Assembly (NCBI RefSeq): GCF_002139855.1
Contig: NZ_CP018789.1
Location: 372,001 to 436,000, forward strand
Direction of reading: 5' to 3'
DNA from: Campylobacter porcelli
Lineage (GTDB): Bacteria > Campylobacterota > Campylobacteria > Campylobacterales > Campylobacteraceae
DNA: 64,000 nucleotides
In this document: piece by piece, positions 17,905 to 27,393 of the stretch
How positions within the stretch are numbered: the first letter of the stretch is position 1
How the letters are laid out: the number at the start of each line of letters is the position of its first letter
Program-made: the position numbers and the translations under genes
Notes under the pieces: model-generated
Databases searched by the model: none
Seen by the model: the letters and a program-made list of their open reading frames with translations, nothing else
Told to the model about the DNA's origin: nothing

Positions 17905-18206
17905 AATTGCTCTCTTTTGAAATATTGGATTACAGATTTTGAGTCTAAGATCTCATTTATACGAATGGCGAGATTTTTTTCATATACCATTACCTCGCCT
18001 TTACCAAATATTCTATTGTTTATAAATAGCTCCACGCTCTCTCCGGCTGGTTTTTCTAGGTCTATAACGGAGCCAACTTCTAGCTTTAAAAGCTCCCTTA
18101 CGCTAATTGTCGTCATGCCAAGATCGCTTATAAACTCCACGCCTATATCAAGTAGTTCATCATAGCCGTGAAATAGCCCATTTGGGCTTAGACCTTCATC
18201 ATTCAT
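17901..18206 (-). CDS. fliN: Flagellar motor switch protein FliN
   Basis: 101 aa, essentially one SpoA (surface presentation of antigens) domain: TTISVRELLKLEVGSVIDL, VELFINNRIFGKGEVMVYEKNLAIRI. FliN forms the lower C-ring of the flagellar motor and takes part in switching and export docking. It overlaps both neighbours by 4 nt, so the CheX-like gene, fliN and fliO form one translational unit. Confidence 0.93.
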   Translation of the reverse strand: MNDEGLSPNGLFHGYDELLDIGVEFISDLGMTTISVRELLKLEVGSVIDLEKPAGESVELFINNRIFGKGEVMVYEKNLAIRINEILDSKSVIQYFKREQL

Positions 18207-18622
18207 GCTTTTTTATAGCCTATTTTAAATGTTTTATTTTTCATTTTAAATATTTGAGATTTTTCAAGTCTGACTGGAAATCTCTCAACTTTACCTAGAA
18301 ATTCAGGCGTTCCAAGCTTATAAGTTCCATTATTGTTATCATTTAGTAGATTTTTTGCATATCCTACGATTTGATTAGCAACTTCTCTGCTTAAATCACC
18401 TAAATCTGTTTTTTTACCCTCTTCTTTATTAAATAGCTTATCTACAAAAAGCTCTAAAGTCTCTTTTTTAAAATATAGATAAAATTGGATCTCTTCGCCA
18501 TCTTTGTATATAGGAATACTAGCACCATATAGGTCTTTGCCTAGGCTTTTTCCCTCTTCTAATTTATATCCAAAGATATCAGTGCAAAAGTGTTTAGTAG
18601 CGTAATTAATAGCATTTAGCAT
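18203..18622 (-). CDS. CheX/CheC/FliY-type chemotaxis phosphatase-like protein
   Basis: 139 aa with no signal peptide. DLSREVAN fits (D/S)x3Ex2N, and a Pro follows exactly 22 residues after the Asn (KLGTP), matching the CheC/CheX/FliY active-site pattern (D/S)x3Ex2Nx21-22P. This supports CheY-phosphate hydrolysis. The neighbouring switch gene fliN agrees with action at the motor. Campylobacter annotations usually leave this gene as hypothetical (the gene next to fliN). Family assignment is from the motif; activity is untested. Confidence 0.65.
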   Translation of the reverse strand: MLNAINYATKHFCTDIFGYKLEEGKSLGKDLYGASIPIYKDGEEIQFYLYFKKETLELFVDKLFNKEEGKKTDLGDLSREVANQIVGYAKNLLNDNNNGTYKLGTPEFLGKVERFPVRLEKSQIFKMKNKTFKIGYKKA

Positions 18623-18690
18623 TATAATCTCCTTAAGTTTTGGGTAGTATTATACAAAATTTAACTTTAAAAGAGATTATTTATAAATTT

Positions 18691-18725
18691 TTTGGCTAAA
18701 TTTGTGATTATTAAATTTAGCCAAA
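18691..18725. terminator. Terminator hairpin after trpA
   Basis: A 13-bp perfect inverted repeat, TTTGGCTAAATTT (18691-18703) and AAATTTAGCCAAA (18713-18725), lies just beyond the trpA stop at 18733 and before the CheX-like start region. It separates the trp operon from the flagellar genes downstream. Confidence 0.7.
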
Positions 18726-18732
18726 TTGCTAT

Positions 18733-19479
18733 CTATTCAAATAACTCTTTTATCTTTTTATGAGCGGTTTGTGGGTCAAATTTGCTTGTTATCTCTACAA
18801 TTTTTGTGCCTATGATCGCACCATCTGCATACTCTTTGATCGCTTTGACATCTTGAGAATTTTTAACCCCAAAGCCAATTGCAACTGGCAATTTACTACT
18901 ATCTTTTATAGATTTAATCATATCTTTTAATCTATCAATTGAGCTTTGCTCTCCGCCAGTTACGCCTAGAGATCCTACAGCATAGATAAAGCCATCTGCA
19001 TTACTAGCGATCTCTTTACTGCGGTTAGCACTTGTAGGGGCGATTAATCTTATGAGCGAGATACCGTGTTTTTGGCATTTACTAGCAAATTCCTTGCTCT
19101 CTTCATATGGCATATCAGGAACTAAAATACCGCTGATACCACACTCCTTGCTATCTTGTAAAAATCTATCTTCGCCGTAGCTTAAAATGATATTATAATA
19201 TACCAAAAATACTAAAGCTTTTTTGGTTTTAATCTCTTTTAATATATCAAATACGCTATTTGTAGTAACTCCATTTTGGCAAGCCTCAAAAGCCGCATTT
19301 GCTATGAGTTTGCCATCAGCTAACGGATCAGAATATGGAATTCCAATCTCTAAAATATCAAGGCAACTCTCATCTAGTAAATTCAAAAACTCTTTTGTAT
19401 ATTCTAAATTTGGATACCCAGCCACTATATAGCCTATATTTGCCTTTTTATCATTAAATGCTTTTTGTATCTTATCCAT
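18733..19479 (-). CDS. trpA: Tryptophan synthase alpha chain
   Basis: 248-aa TIM-barrel subunit that cleaves indole-3-glycerol phosphate. [17 protein letters not shown] holds the conserved Glu/Asp region (catalytic Glu and Asp), [11 protein letters not shown] the substrate loop, and [10 protein letters not shown] the phosphate-binding loop. The start overlaps the trpB stop by 8 nt. Last gene of the trp operon. Confidence 0.97.
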   Translation of the reverse strand: MDKIQKAFNDKKANIGYIVAGYPNLEYTKEFLNLLDESCLDILEIGIPYSDPLADGKLIANAAFEACQNGVTTNSVFDILKEIKTKKALVFLVYYNIILSYGEDRFLQDSKECGISGILVPDMPYEESKEFASKCQKHGISLIRLIAPTSANRSKEIASNADGFIYAVGSLGVTGGEQSSIDRLKDMIKSIKDSSKLPVAIGFGVKNSQDVKAIKEYADGAIIGTKIVEITSKFDPQTAHKKIKELFE

Positions 19480-20653
19480 AGATTGTTCCTTTTTTATACT
19501 CCATTATGGTATTCATATCCTTATCGCCCCGACCGCTTACATTTACTACGATATTTGAGCGTTTATTTAGAGTAGGGCAGAGCTTATCAAGGTAAGCTAG
19601 GGCGTGTGAGCTCTCAATAGCTGGTATTATCCCTTCTAATCTTGAAAGAAGTCTTAGGGCATTTACGCACTCATCATCGCTTACGGCGTAGTAGCTTACT
19701 CTGCCTATATCTTGTAAGTGGGCATGCTCTGGTCCAACCCCTGGATAGTCAAGTCCTGCGCTTATGCTATGAACTGGCAAAATCATTCCAAATTCATCTT
19801 GTAATACTATGGTTTTCATGCCGTGGATTATCCCTTTGGTGCCTTTGGTTAAAGTGGCTGCGTGGTATTTGGTCTCTATACCAAGACCTGCAGCTTCAAC
19901 GCCTATGATATTTACGCTAGGATCATCTAAAAATGCTGAAAATATACCTATAGCATTGCTCCCACCACCCACACAAGCTATGATATAATCTGGCTTAACG
20001 CCTTTTTCATCTAATTGGGCTTTGGCTTCAGAGCCGATTACGCTTTGGAAATCTCTAACTATCATTGGGTATGGGTGAGGGCCAACGGCTGAACCTATAA
20101 CATAAAATCTACTCTCTATCTCATTTACCCATGCTTGAATGGCTGCTGTGGTGGCCTCTTTTAGTGTGCCAAGCCCATCGCTAATAGGTACTACATTGGC
20201 TCCTAAAAGCTGCATTTTATATACATTTAAGGCTTGTCTTTTGGTATCGCACTGCCCCATATATACATCGCACTCTAGCCCTAGAAGTGCCGCTGCTGTT
20301 GCAGTGGCTACTCCGTGCTGACCAGCGCCCGTTTCAGCTAAAACCTTTGTCTTACCCATCTTTTTAGCAAGAAGTGCTTGGGCTAGAGCGTTATTTATCT
20401 TGTGAGCTCCTGTGTGGTTTAAATCCTCTCTTTTTAAATATATATTATGCCCATAGTGCTCGCTTAATCTTTTGGCGTGATACATGGGGCTTGGTCTGCC
20501 GACATAATCTTTTAAAAGGGCGTTTAATTCAGATTTAAATTCATCGCTCTTTGCGATCTTTTCATAGGCCTCTTCAAGCTCCATTAGGGCGCTCATCACG
20601 GTTTCAGGGACGAATTGTCCGCCATATTTGCCAAAATATGCTTTTGCGTTCAT
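19472..20653 (-). CDS. trpB: Tryptophan synthase beta chain
   Basis: 393-aa PLP enzyme that condenses indole with serine. The PLP-lysine motif is in [18 protein letters not shown] (Lys following AH), the monovalent-cation and substrate loop in [12 protein letters not shown], and the phosphate cup GGGSNAIG. It overlaps trpF and trpA by a few nucleotides. This is the classic TrpB1 type expected beside trpA. Confidence 0.98.
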   Translation of the reverse strand: MNAKAYFGKYGGQFVPETVMSALMELEEAYEKIAKSDEFKSELNALLKDYVGRPSPMYHAKRLSEHYGHNIYLKREDLNHTGAHKINNALAQALLAKKMGKTKVLAETGAGQHGVATATAAALLGLECDVYMGQCDTKRQALNVYKMQLLGANVVPISDGLGTLKEATTAAIQAWVNEIESRFYVIGSAVGPHPYPMIVRDFQSVIGSEAKAQLDEKGVKPDYIIACVGGGSNAIGIFSAFLDDPSVNIIGVEAAGLGIETKYHAATLTKGTKGIIHGMKTIVLQDEFGMILPVHSISAGLDYPGVGPEHAHLQDIGRVSYYAVSDDECVNALRLLSRLEGIIPAIESSHALAYLDKLCPTLNKRSNIVVNVSGRGDKDMNTIMEYKKGTIYG

Positions 20654-21261
20654 TTTAAATCTCCTAAGCTAACTATTTTTAAAATTTCCATTACTTTATC
20701 GCTATCTTTTATTCCAAATTCATCTTCTATTTTGCTATTTATATCAATTAAATTTGGTTTAAGCTTTATTGCTTCTTTTAAATTTTCTACGCCGATTCCA
20801 CCAGCTAGACCAAATTTGATATCTAAATTTTTTAGCAAATCCCAGTTAAATTTAACCCCATTTCCACCAATCTTATCCCCTTTTGTATCAAATAATATTT
20901 TATCATAGCTCCCTTCAGGCTTTGGCAAACTCTCTCCTACGCTAAAAACTTGCCACACCTCACAATCAAATTTAGTTTTATCATCTACTTTTTCATAGAT
21001 TTGAATGGTGTCTAAATCCGCAAATTTCACTATTTTTGCCACTTCATCAAATGGTATTTTAGCAAAAACGCCAACGGCTTTTATACCAAATTTATGAGCC
21101 AAATCCGCTATATTTTTAGCCATTTCTTTGCTAATTTTTCTTTTACTCTCAGCAAAAATTAGCCCGATAAAATCCACTCTTTTACCCTTAAATTCGCACT
21201 CGCACACGCTTTTAGCTTCGCTTAAAGTTTTGATACCACAAATTTTAATTAAAGGGCTCAT
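20650..21261 (-). CDS. trpF: Phosphoribosylanthranilate isomerase
   Basis: 203-aa beta/alpha barrel. The catalytic Cys is in LIKICGIKT at the N-terminus and the general acid Asp in the [13 protein letters not shown] region, followed by LAGGIGVEN for phosphate binding. Start and stop overlap the methyltransferase gene and trpB by 1-4 nt. Confidence 0.95.
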   Translation of the reverse strand: MSPLIKICGIKTLSEAKSVCECEFKGKRVDFIGLIFAESKRKISKEMAKNIADLAHKFGIKAVGVFAKIPFDEVAKIVKFADLDTIQIYEKVDDKTKFDCEVWQVFSVGESLPKPEGSYDKILFDTKGDKIGGNGVKFNWDLLKNLDIKFGLAGGIGVENLKEAIKLKPNLIDINSKIEDEFGIKDSDKVMEILKIVSLGDLK

Positions 21262-22358
21262 TATATAACCTTTTTTACTATGTAAAGATACTCGGTTACA
21301 TATAAATCCCTTGAGTTTAAGTTTCTACTTGCTCTATAGGTTGGGTATTTGATCTTTACTTTTTCAACCTTGCCTATTTTATTTAAATTTGTTAAAAACT
21401 CGCTCTCTTTGATAAATCCATCTGAGTTAAATGAGATTATCAAATACTTTGCTTTAAACTCGCTTAAAAGAGTGAAAAACTCACTACCTGCTTTTGCTTT
21501 TTTATTATAATTCGAGCGGTTCCAATCATTTGGGATACCGCTAACTTTGCTGATTTGCTCTATATTTGGTGCTTTAAAATCGCATATTAAATTTAGCATA
21601 AAGTAGTTTGATCCATAAGGGTGCTGATTATAAGGTGGATCAAAATACGCTATATCGACGCTTGGGGCTAGTTTAGCAAACTCATAAGCGTCATTTTGAA
21701 ATACCTTAAATTCGCTTTTAAAATTTGAAAAAATTGGCATTTCAAGCTCTATTTTGCCTAAAATTCTCTTTAAAGCATTCTCCCCGCTACCGCCAAATTT
21801 TCCAATGCCATCTTTATCCTTATAAAAGCCCTTAAAAACGCCACCGGTGTTTGAGTGAATGGAGGCCTGGCTAAGAAGTGGAGCTATAAAATATTTTTGA
21901 AATTCAGTTGGAATTTTAGATATTTCATCTCTTAAACCGCCTAAAATCAAAGCATTTTGCCTTGAGTAGAAAGCTCTTTCGCCTTTTTGGATATTTTTAT
22001 CATCTTTTGGGGCGTAAATTTCACTGATGAAGCTCTCTTGCGGTGTGTAATTTTGTAAAATTTTATCGTGAATTTGCTTTAAGCTTGATATAAGCTCATT
22101 ATCTGAATTTTCTAAATAGCATGAATTTATAACAAAAGAGTATTTTTCTAAATCATTTGCTAATATCAAATTTGAGTGCTTTTTAGCCAGTCTTGCGACC
22201 ACTCCACTTCCACTAAAGACATCAGCAAAGGCGATTTTATCTTTTCTAAGCTCTTTTTTTATATCGCATACAACGCTATCAATCGAGCCTAAAAGCGATC
22301 TTTTATTACCCAAATAGCTAATTAGTTGATTTGTCAAATACTCTGTATTTTCGCTCAC
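21261..22358 (-). CDS. Adenine-specific DNA methyltransferase (DPPY type) inside the trp operon
   Basis: 365 aa. Near the N-terminus is LGNKRSLLGSI, typical of D12-class enzymes. The SAM-binding motif DVFSGSGVVARLA is at about 46-58 and the catalytic DPPY at 240-243 (DIAYFDPPYNQHPYGSNYF). This supports N6-adenine methylation. No restriction gene is nearby. The gene overlaps trpGD by 4 nt and trpF by 1 nt, so it is co-translated with tryptophan genes. It might correspond to the conserved Campylobacter orphan methylase CtsM (RAATTY), which is linked to transformation, but I cannot confirm that by eye. Confidence 0.88.
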   Translation of the reverse strand: MSENTEYLTNQLISYLGNKRSLLGSIDSVVCDIKKELRKDKIAFADVFSGSGVVARLAKKHSNLILANDLEKYSFVINSCYLENSDNELISSLKQIHDKILQNYTPQESFISEIYAPKDDKNIQKGERAFYSRQNALILGGLRDEISKIPTEFQKYFIAPLLSQASIHSNTGGVFKGFYKDKDGIGKFGGSGENALKRILGKIELEMPIFSNFKSEFKVFQNDAYEFAKLAPSVDIAYFDPPYNQHPYGSNYFMLNLICDFKAPNIEQISKVSGIPNDWNRSNYNKKAKAGSEFFTLLSEFKAKYLIISFNSDGFIKESEFLTNLNKIGKVEKVKIKYPTYRASRNLNSRDLYVTEYLYIVKKVI

Positions 22359-23956
22359 CTATTATCTCCGGTGTAGTTTTTATAAAACTCCCAAACTTTA
22401 CCGCTTTTTATAGCATTTAAGATTATATCTTTAGCCTCTAGTGGTGAGCTAGCACCATCTGCAGCATATAGGGCAAACATCGCATTTAAAAGCACTATAT
22501 CAAATTTAGCCCCACCAAGCTCTCCTTTTAGCGTAGCTCTTAAAATATCAGCATTATAACTAGCATCTCCACCAGCAATATCAGCATGAAATGCTCTATT
22601 AAAGCCAAATTGCTCTGGAGTGATCTTATACTCAAGTATTTTGCCATCTTTTACTTCGTGTATTAGTGTCTCATCACAAAGGCTTATCTCGTCCATTCCA
22701 TCCATGCCATGCACGACAAGAGCGTGTTTGCGACCTAAATTTAATAAAGTAGCCGCAATTAGCCCATTAACTTCTTCAAGATAGTTTCCCACTACTTGAT
22801 TGCTAAGGCTTAAATTTGGATTAAGAAGTGGCCCAAGGATATTAAACACAGTTCCCACTCCAAGCCTTAATCTTACATCACGCACAGAAGCTGTAATAGG
22901 ATGAAAGTATGGAGCATGGAAAAAGGCTAAATTTTGGCTATTTAGTCTAGATTTTAGACGCTTTATATCACTATCTAAATCTATGCCAATTTGGCTTAAA
23001 ACATCGCTACTACCGCTTTTAGATGTTATGGCTTTGTTGCCATGTTTAGCTACTTTGATGCCTAAAGAGGCTAGTATGAAAGCTGAAGTTGTAGAGATAT
23101 TAATGGTTTTTAAAGCATCGCCACCTGTGCCCACTATATCCATCATCGGTGAGTTATCATTATATGTAGTTGAGTATTTTAGTATATTTTTTACAAGTGC
23201 AGCAAGGCTATCTGGATATAGTGATTTTTCGCTTATTAAAACTAGCAAAGCACCAAGCTGAATTTCATCATAATTTTTATTATAGATCTCTTTGCAAATT
23301 ATCTCATAATCGCTATTATCAAGCGCAAAGCCTTTTTGGAGTTTTGTAAGGAATGGAGCGAAATTTGCCTTTTTAGGGCTTTCGTCTTTTGTTTGATTTA
23401 GTAGGAGAAAATTTGTAATTATCTGCTTTCCATACTGGCTAAAGAAGCTCTCAGGGTGAAATTGTATCCCAAAAATTTGATTTTGCTTATCCTCTAACGC
23501 CATTAAAACCCCATCGCTACTATATGCTGTGGCTTGCAAGTTTGGCGGGAGATTATCCACATATAAAGAGTGGTATCTCATCACATTAAATTCACTTGGT
23601 AATCCAGCAAAGATTATGCTATCGTTTTGGGTTTTGATTTGGCTAATTTTACCATGAACTGGGATATCAAGCACCTTAATATCAGCTCCATTTACTAGCC
23701 CAATGGCTTGATGCCCAAGGCAAATTCCAAGTATAGGAATGCCTAAATTCGCTCTTAAAATATCAAGGCAAATCCCACTATCTTTAGGGTGTTTTGGTCC
23801 TGGACTTAGGATAATTTTAGATGGATTTAAGGCCTTAATTTCATCAATTGTAATCTCATCATTTCTTACGCATTTTATAGGCTCTTTAGTCGTGTCTAAA
23901 ATATATTGATATATATTATAAACAAAACTATCGTAATTATCTATCATCAAAATCAT
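22355..23956 (-). CDS. trpD: Bifunctional anthranilate synthase glutaminase / anthranilate phosphoribosyltransferase
   Basis: 533-aa TrpG-TrpD fusion. Residues 1-190 are the glutamine amidotransferase (MIDNYDSFVYN, GICLGHQ nucleophile Cys, FHPES). Residues about 200-533 are TrpD (DIVGTGGD PRPP loop, KHGNKAITSKSGSSD, NILGPLLNP). The start overlaps the trpE stop by 1 nt (TAATG). The fusion is normal for Campylobacter. Confidence 0.97.
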   Translation of the reverse strand: MILMIDNYDSFVYNIYQYILDTTKEPIKCVRNDEITIDEIKALNPSKIILSPGPKHPKDSGICLDILRANLGIPILGICLGHQAIGLVNGADIKVLDIPVHGKISQIKTQNDSIIFAGLPSEFNVMRYHSLYVDNLPPNLQATAYSSDGVLMALEDKQNQIFGIQFHPESFFSQYGKQIITNFLLLNQTKDESPKKANFAPFLTKLQKGFALDNSDYEIICKEIYNKNYDEIQLGALLVLISEKSLYPDSLAALVKNILKYSTTYNDNSPMMDIVGTGGDALKTINISTTSAFILASLGIKVAKHGNKAITSKSGSSDVLSQIGIDLDSDIKRLKSRLNSQNLAFFHAPYFHPITASVRDVRLRLGVGTVFNILGPLLNPNLSLSNQVVGNYLEEVNGLIAATLLNLGRKHALVVHGMDGMDEISLCDETLIHEVKDGKILEYKITPEQFGFNRAFHADIAGGDASYNADILRATLKGELGGAKFDIVLLNAMFALYAADGASSPLEAKDIILNAIKSGKVWEFYKNYTGDNR

Positions 23957-25218
23957 TATTTATCCCTTTTGGTTGCGTATTGCTCAAATATCTTTAGGCA
24001 ACTTTTTCGTTTATTGCAAATTTCTTCATACTCATTTTTAGCATCGCTATCCCACACTATCCCAGCACCAGCTCCGATAAATACGCTATTTGAGTCTGAA
24101 TTTGGTACGAAGATTGCTGAGCGAATGAGAATTGCCATTTGCATATCTCCATTAAAATGCCAAAATCCAATCCCACCACCATAAATTCCACGACTATGCC
24201 CTTCAAGCTCATTTATAATCTGCATTGCTCTAATCTTTGGACTTCCGCTAAGGGTTCCAGCTGGAAATATCGTAGTTATCGCCTCCATTGCCGTTGATGA
24301 GCTACTTAGCTCTGCGTAAATATCACTTACAATATGCATTACGCTCTCATATAGTTTGATATGCATAGGATTTGTAACTTTTACGCTACTTGGAAGGGCG
24401 AATTTGCCTATATCATTTCTAGCTAGATCAATTAGCATTCTATGCTCGCTAAGCTCCTTTTCATCGCTTAAAAGCTCTTTTTTTATCGCTTCATCTTCAT
24501 TAGCATCAATCCCTCGTTTTCTTGTTCCAGCAATTGGGCTTGTGTGGATTATGCCTTTTTTGATCTCTACTACAAGCTCAGGGCTGCTACCTACGATGGT
24601 GCCAAATTCACTTGGGTAATAAAACATATATGGGCTAGGATTTTGGGATTTTAAAATTTCATAAAATTCAAGTGGGTCAAAATCGCTTTCTAATTCTAAA
24701 GTTTTAGATAAAACTACTTGGAAGATATCGCCATTTTTTATATAATTTTTAGCCGTTTTAATCATATTTAGATAATCGGTTTTTTGGCTATCTAGATCGC
24801 TTTTTATGGTGTAGAAATAGCTTTTATCTGATTTTGCTGAAGGCTTTATATCTTTTAGATTATTAAAGTATCCGCTATCCCCATAAAAGCTATAAATTTT
24901 ACTCTGTTTATCATAGTGTAAATATGCTTTAGCATCGCTATAATGATATATTGGGAACTCGTATAAAGATGGCTTTATATCTGCGATTTTTTCAAATTTA
25001 TATACAGCTTCGTAGCTTAAAATCCCAAAAAGTCCGGCAAAATTTGAGATTTTTTTGCCATTTTTAATCCTCTCATTTAATTTAGTAAAATCATCTCCGC
25101 TAATATAATAGCAATCAATGCCGATGATGACTTGCATCTCATCTTCAGCTAGATAAGATTTTGGGTATTGGCGTAAAATTTCTCTAAAATATATGGTTGG
25201 ATCACAGAGTAAAAGCAT
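23956..25218 (-). CDS. trpE: Anthranilate synthase component I
   Basis: Chorismate-using enzyme, first step of tryptophan synthesis. The C-terminal catalytic core is clear: YLNMIKTAKNYIKNGDIFQVVLSK, SSPELVVE, PIAGTRKRG, LIDLARNDIGK, FPAGTLSGSPKIRAM, YGGGIGFW. I chose ATG 25218 (420 aa): it has GGAG 7 nt upstream, while the longer Met at 25332 reads through the -10 region. First gene of the trp operon. Confidence 0.94.
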   Translation of the reverse strand: MLLLCDPTIYFREILRQYPKSYLAEDEMQVIIGIDCYYISGDDFTKLNERIKNGKKISNFAGLFGILSYEAVYKFEKIADIKPSLYEFPIYHYSDAKAYLHYDKQSKIYSFYGDSGYFNNLKDIKPSAKSDKSYFYTIKSDLDSQKTDYLNMIKTAKNYIKNGDIFQVVLSKTLELESDFDPLEFYEILKSQNPSPYMFYYPSEFGTIVGSSPELVVEIKKGIIHTSPIAGTRKRGIDANEDEAIKKELLSDEKELSEHRMLIDLARNDIGKFALPSSVKVTNPMHIKLYESVMHIVSDIYAELSSSSTAMEAITTIFPAGTLSGSPKIRAMQIINELEGHSRGIYGGGIGFWHFNGDMQMAILIRSAIFVPNSDSNSVFIGAGAGIVWDSDAKNEYEEICNKRKSCLKIFEQYATKRDK

Positions 25219-25248
25219 ATTAGCTCCAAAAAGTTTTTTTAAAAAAAT

Positions 25249-25254
25249 ATTATA
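25249..25254 (-). promoter_or_regulatory. Probable -10 box of the trp operon
   Basis: TATAAT on the minus strand, about 30 nt before the trpE start, preceded by T-rich sequence. The short leader holds a T7/A7 self-complementary stretch but no leader peptide with Trp codons, so classic attenuation is not supported. Confidence 0.5.
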
Positions 25255-25350
25255 CAAAAAATTTTCTTTATCAATCTTAAAAATTACTATTTCAAAGCTA
25301 GATTTTATCTTAGGATTACTATAATTTGGCATTAAATTTAAGGTGTAAAA

Positions 25351-26124
25351 ATGGTTGATATGATCTTATCTGGCGATACTATCTATTTTTTGATTGCGTT
25401 ATTTGTCGCTATTGGGGTTGGCGTGGGGTTTATTAGCGGATTTTTTGGGATTGGTGGGGGGACGATTTTGGTTCCGATACTGCTAAATTTGGGTTTTGAT
25501 ATTAAGAGTGCAATTGGTATTAGTGTGCTTCAGATGTTTATGGGGGCGGTGTTTGGTAGTTATATAAATTATAAAAATAAAAAATTAGTTTTAAATGATG
25601 GGATTGTAGTTGGTATTGGTGGGCTTTTGGGGGCTAGTTTTAGCGGATTTATCGTTTTAAATATGCCTAGTATTGTGCTTAAATTAGCGGTGCTTTTTAT
25701 ACTTTTTGTGGCTATAATTAAGTTTTTTCAAGCTGATGTAGTAAATGATAATCCAAAAGATATATCTAAATTTGTAATGTTTATTGTGGGGGTTTTTGTG
25801 GGTGCTGTGGCTATATCTGCTGGGATTGGTGGAGCTCTATTTTTAACTCCGATATTTGTGGGATTTTTGAAAATGGATATTAAAAAGGCCATATCAATTG
25901 GGCTATTTTTTGTTATATTTAGCTCATTTTCTGGACTTATTAGCTTAGGAAGTGCTGGGCTAGTGGATTATAAAAGTGGTTTGATGATTGGGATTGGCTC
26001 TATAATTGGGGTCTATTTTGGTGTTAAATTTGGTCATAAAATTGATAAAATAACTCAAAAAAGGTTGGCTCTAGGGCTATATATAATTATGTTTATTTTA
26101 ATGTTAAAAAATATATTATTTTAA
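25351..26124 (+). CDS. TauE/SafE family sulfite or small-anion permease
   Basis: 257 aa, about eight transmembrane helices. The family repeats GFISGFFGIGGGTILVPILL (first half) and VGAVAISAGIGGALFLTPIF (second half) are visible. The substrate of this family varies (sulfite, sulfoacetate, others) and cannot be told here. ATG 25351 has AAGGTG 6 nt upstream and the gene diverges from trpE. A run of six G in GIGGGT is below the usual slippage length. Confidence 0.85.
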   Translation: MVDMILSGDTIYFLIALFVAIGVGVGFISGFFGIGGGTILVPILLNLGFDIKSAIGISVLQMFMGAVFGSYINYKNKKLVLNDGIVVGIGGLLGASFSGFIVLNMPSIVLKLAVLFILFVAIIKFFQADVVNDNPKDISKFVMFIVGVFVGAVAISAGIGGALFLTPIFVGFLKMDIKKAISIGLFFVIFSSFSGLISLGSAGLVDYKSGLMIGIGSIIGVYFGVKFGHKIDKITQKRLALGLYIIMFILMLKNILF

Positions 26125-26126
26125 TC

Positions 26127-26170
26127 ATTTTAAATGGCTTTAGAATATCAGCCTAAAAGCCATTTAAAAT
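26127..26170. terminator. Bidirectional terminator between the permease and lipoprotein genes
   Basis: ATTTTAAATGGCTTT pairs with AAAAGCCATTTAAAAT around a short loop between 26127 and 26170. It lies just after the plus-strand stop and overlaps the stop codon of the minus-strand lipoprotein gene. Confidence 0.7.
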
Positions 26171-26698
26171 CTCTACAATCTTAGCTATTATTTTGGATTG
26201 AAAATCCTCTGTAGCTTGAGATTGTGAGTAGCTAAAGCTAGATTTTTGACTTTGTAAATTTAAATTTGTTTGATAATCTTTGCCATCTTTAATAGCGATA
26301 TATAGCGAGGCTTGAGCGTCGTAAAAATACTCACTCTCATATCCATTGCCAAACCCACTTCCAAAGCCAATATGTCTAAAACCGCCACTTCCAAAGCCAA
26401 ATTCCATAAAATTATTATTTTTAATATCGCTATTTTGCCTTAGGTAATTTAAGGCTACTTTGATTGTAATATCTGGATTTTTATCAGCTTTTTTATAGCC
26501 ATTTTGGATTAGGGCAGAGCTTAGATTGATATCGAAATTTTCAGTTAAGTTTTGTGAATATATGCTAAAACTTTTGCCCTTGATATTTTCAGTTATAAAA
26601 ATGGGATTAGAAGTAGCAAGATAGCTAGTAAAAGCAGGACTACCACAACCTAAAAATATTAGGCTAATTATCAGAGAAAAAAATATATTTTTCATCAA
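26153..26698 (-). CDS. Putative outer-membrane lipoprotein
   Basis: 181 aa. Signal peptide MMKNIFFSLIISLIFLGC with Cys18 as likely lipidation site (FLGC, an acceptable lipobox). The mature part has LSSALIQNGYKKADKNPDITIKV, a pattern seen in small surface lipoproteins such as TraT- or YajG-like proteins, and a Gly/Phe-rich middle (GFGSGGFRHIGFGSG). Function unknown. It stands alone, between two terminators. Confidence 0.6.
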   Translation of the reverse strand: MMKNIFFSLIISLIFLGCGSPAFTSYLATSNPIFITENIKGKSFSIYSQNLTENFDINLSSALIQNGYKKADKNPDITIKVALNYLRQNSDIKNNNFMEFGFGSGGFRHIGFGSGFGNGYESEYFYDAQASLYIAIKDGKDYQTNLNLQSQKSSFSYSQSQATEDFQSKIIAKIVEILNGF

Positions 26699-26727
26699 AT
26701 TCCTTTAAAATAAATTTGATTATTATA

Positions 26728-27393
26728 CTACTTTTTCTCTATTTTTTGGTTTATAAAATAGACTAAAAACAGCACAACAAAGCTGATTATTAGCATAATG
26801 GCTGAGTATATATGTGCTAGTTTATAGTCTAGTATCTCAACAGCATCATAAATAGCAATACTAGCAACCTTAGTCTCTCCATCAATGCTCCCACCAATCA
26901 TCAAAATTACTCCAAATTCGCCTAAAGTATGAGCAAAACTAATGATAATCGCACTTAGTAGCGATGGCTTGATATTTGGCATAGCTACGCAAAACAAGGT
27001 AGTAATCTTGCCTTTACCAAGGCTATAACTAGCCTCTATAAGCGAATTTGGCAGGGATTTAAACCCTGATAATATGGGTGAAAACATAAATGGCAATGAG
27101 TAGATACAGCTAGCAATTACAAGGCCAGTAAAGTTAAAAACAAGTCTAATATCAAAATACTTTTGCATAAATTCACCCAAAAATGAGTATGGAGATAGAA
27201 GTATTAAGATATAAAATCCAAGCACCGATGGCGGCAGCACAAGTGGCAATGATATTACACTTTCGATAACGGGCTTTAATCTAAATTCACACCTAGCCAC
27301 AATATAAGCAAAAAATAAGCAGATGATAAATAGTATAATTGTTGTTATTAAAGCTAATTTAAATGATAATAGTAGTGGCGTCCAATCTATCAT
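26728..27393 (-). CDS. modB: Molybdate ABC transporter permease
   Basis: 221 aa, five to six transmembrane segments. The EAA-loop region (EASYSLGKGKITTLFCVAMPNIKPS) contacts the ATPase. The start overlaps modC by 4 nt. It belongs with modA, modC and modE to molybdate/tungstate uptake, which supplies molybdopterin enzymes such as formate dehydrogenase and nitrate reductase. Confidence 0.94.
   Translation of the reverse strand: MIDWTPLLLSFKLALITTIILFIICLFFAYIVARCEFRLKPVIESVISLPLVLPPSVLGFYILILLSPYSFLGEFMQKYFDIRLVFNFTGLVIASCIYSLPFMFSPILSGFKSLPNSLIEASYSLGKGKITTLFCVAMPNIKPSLLSAIIISFAHTLGEFGVILMIGGSIDGETKVASIAIYDAVEILDYKLAHIYSAIMLIISFVVLFLVYFINQKIEKK

Noticed and set aside
25453-25460. Phase-variable G tract in the TauE/SafE permease
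   Set aside because: The run is only six G, in frame, and encodes the conserved GIGGGT motif.
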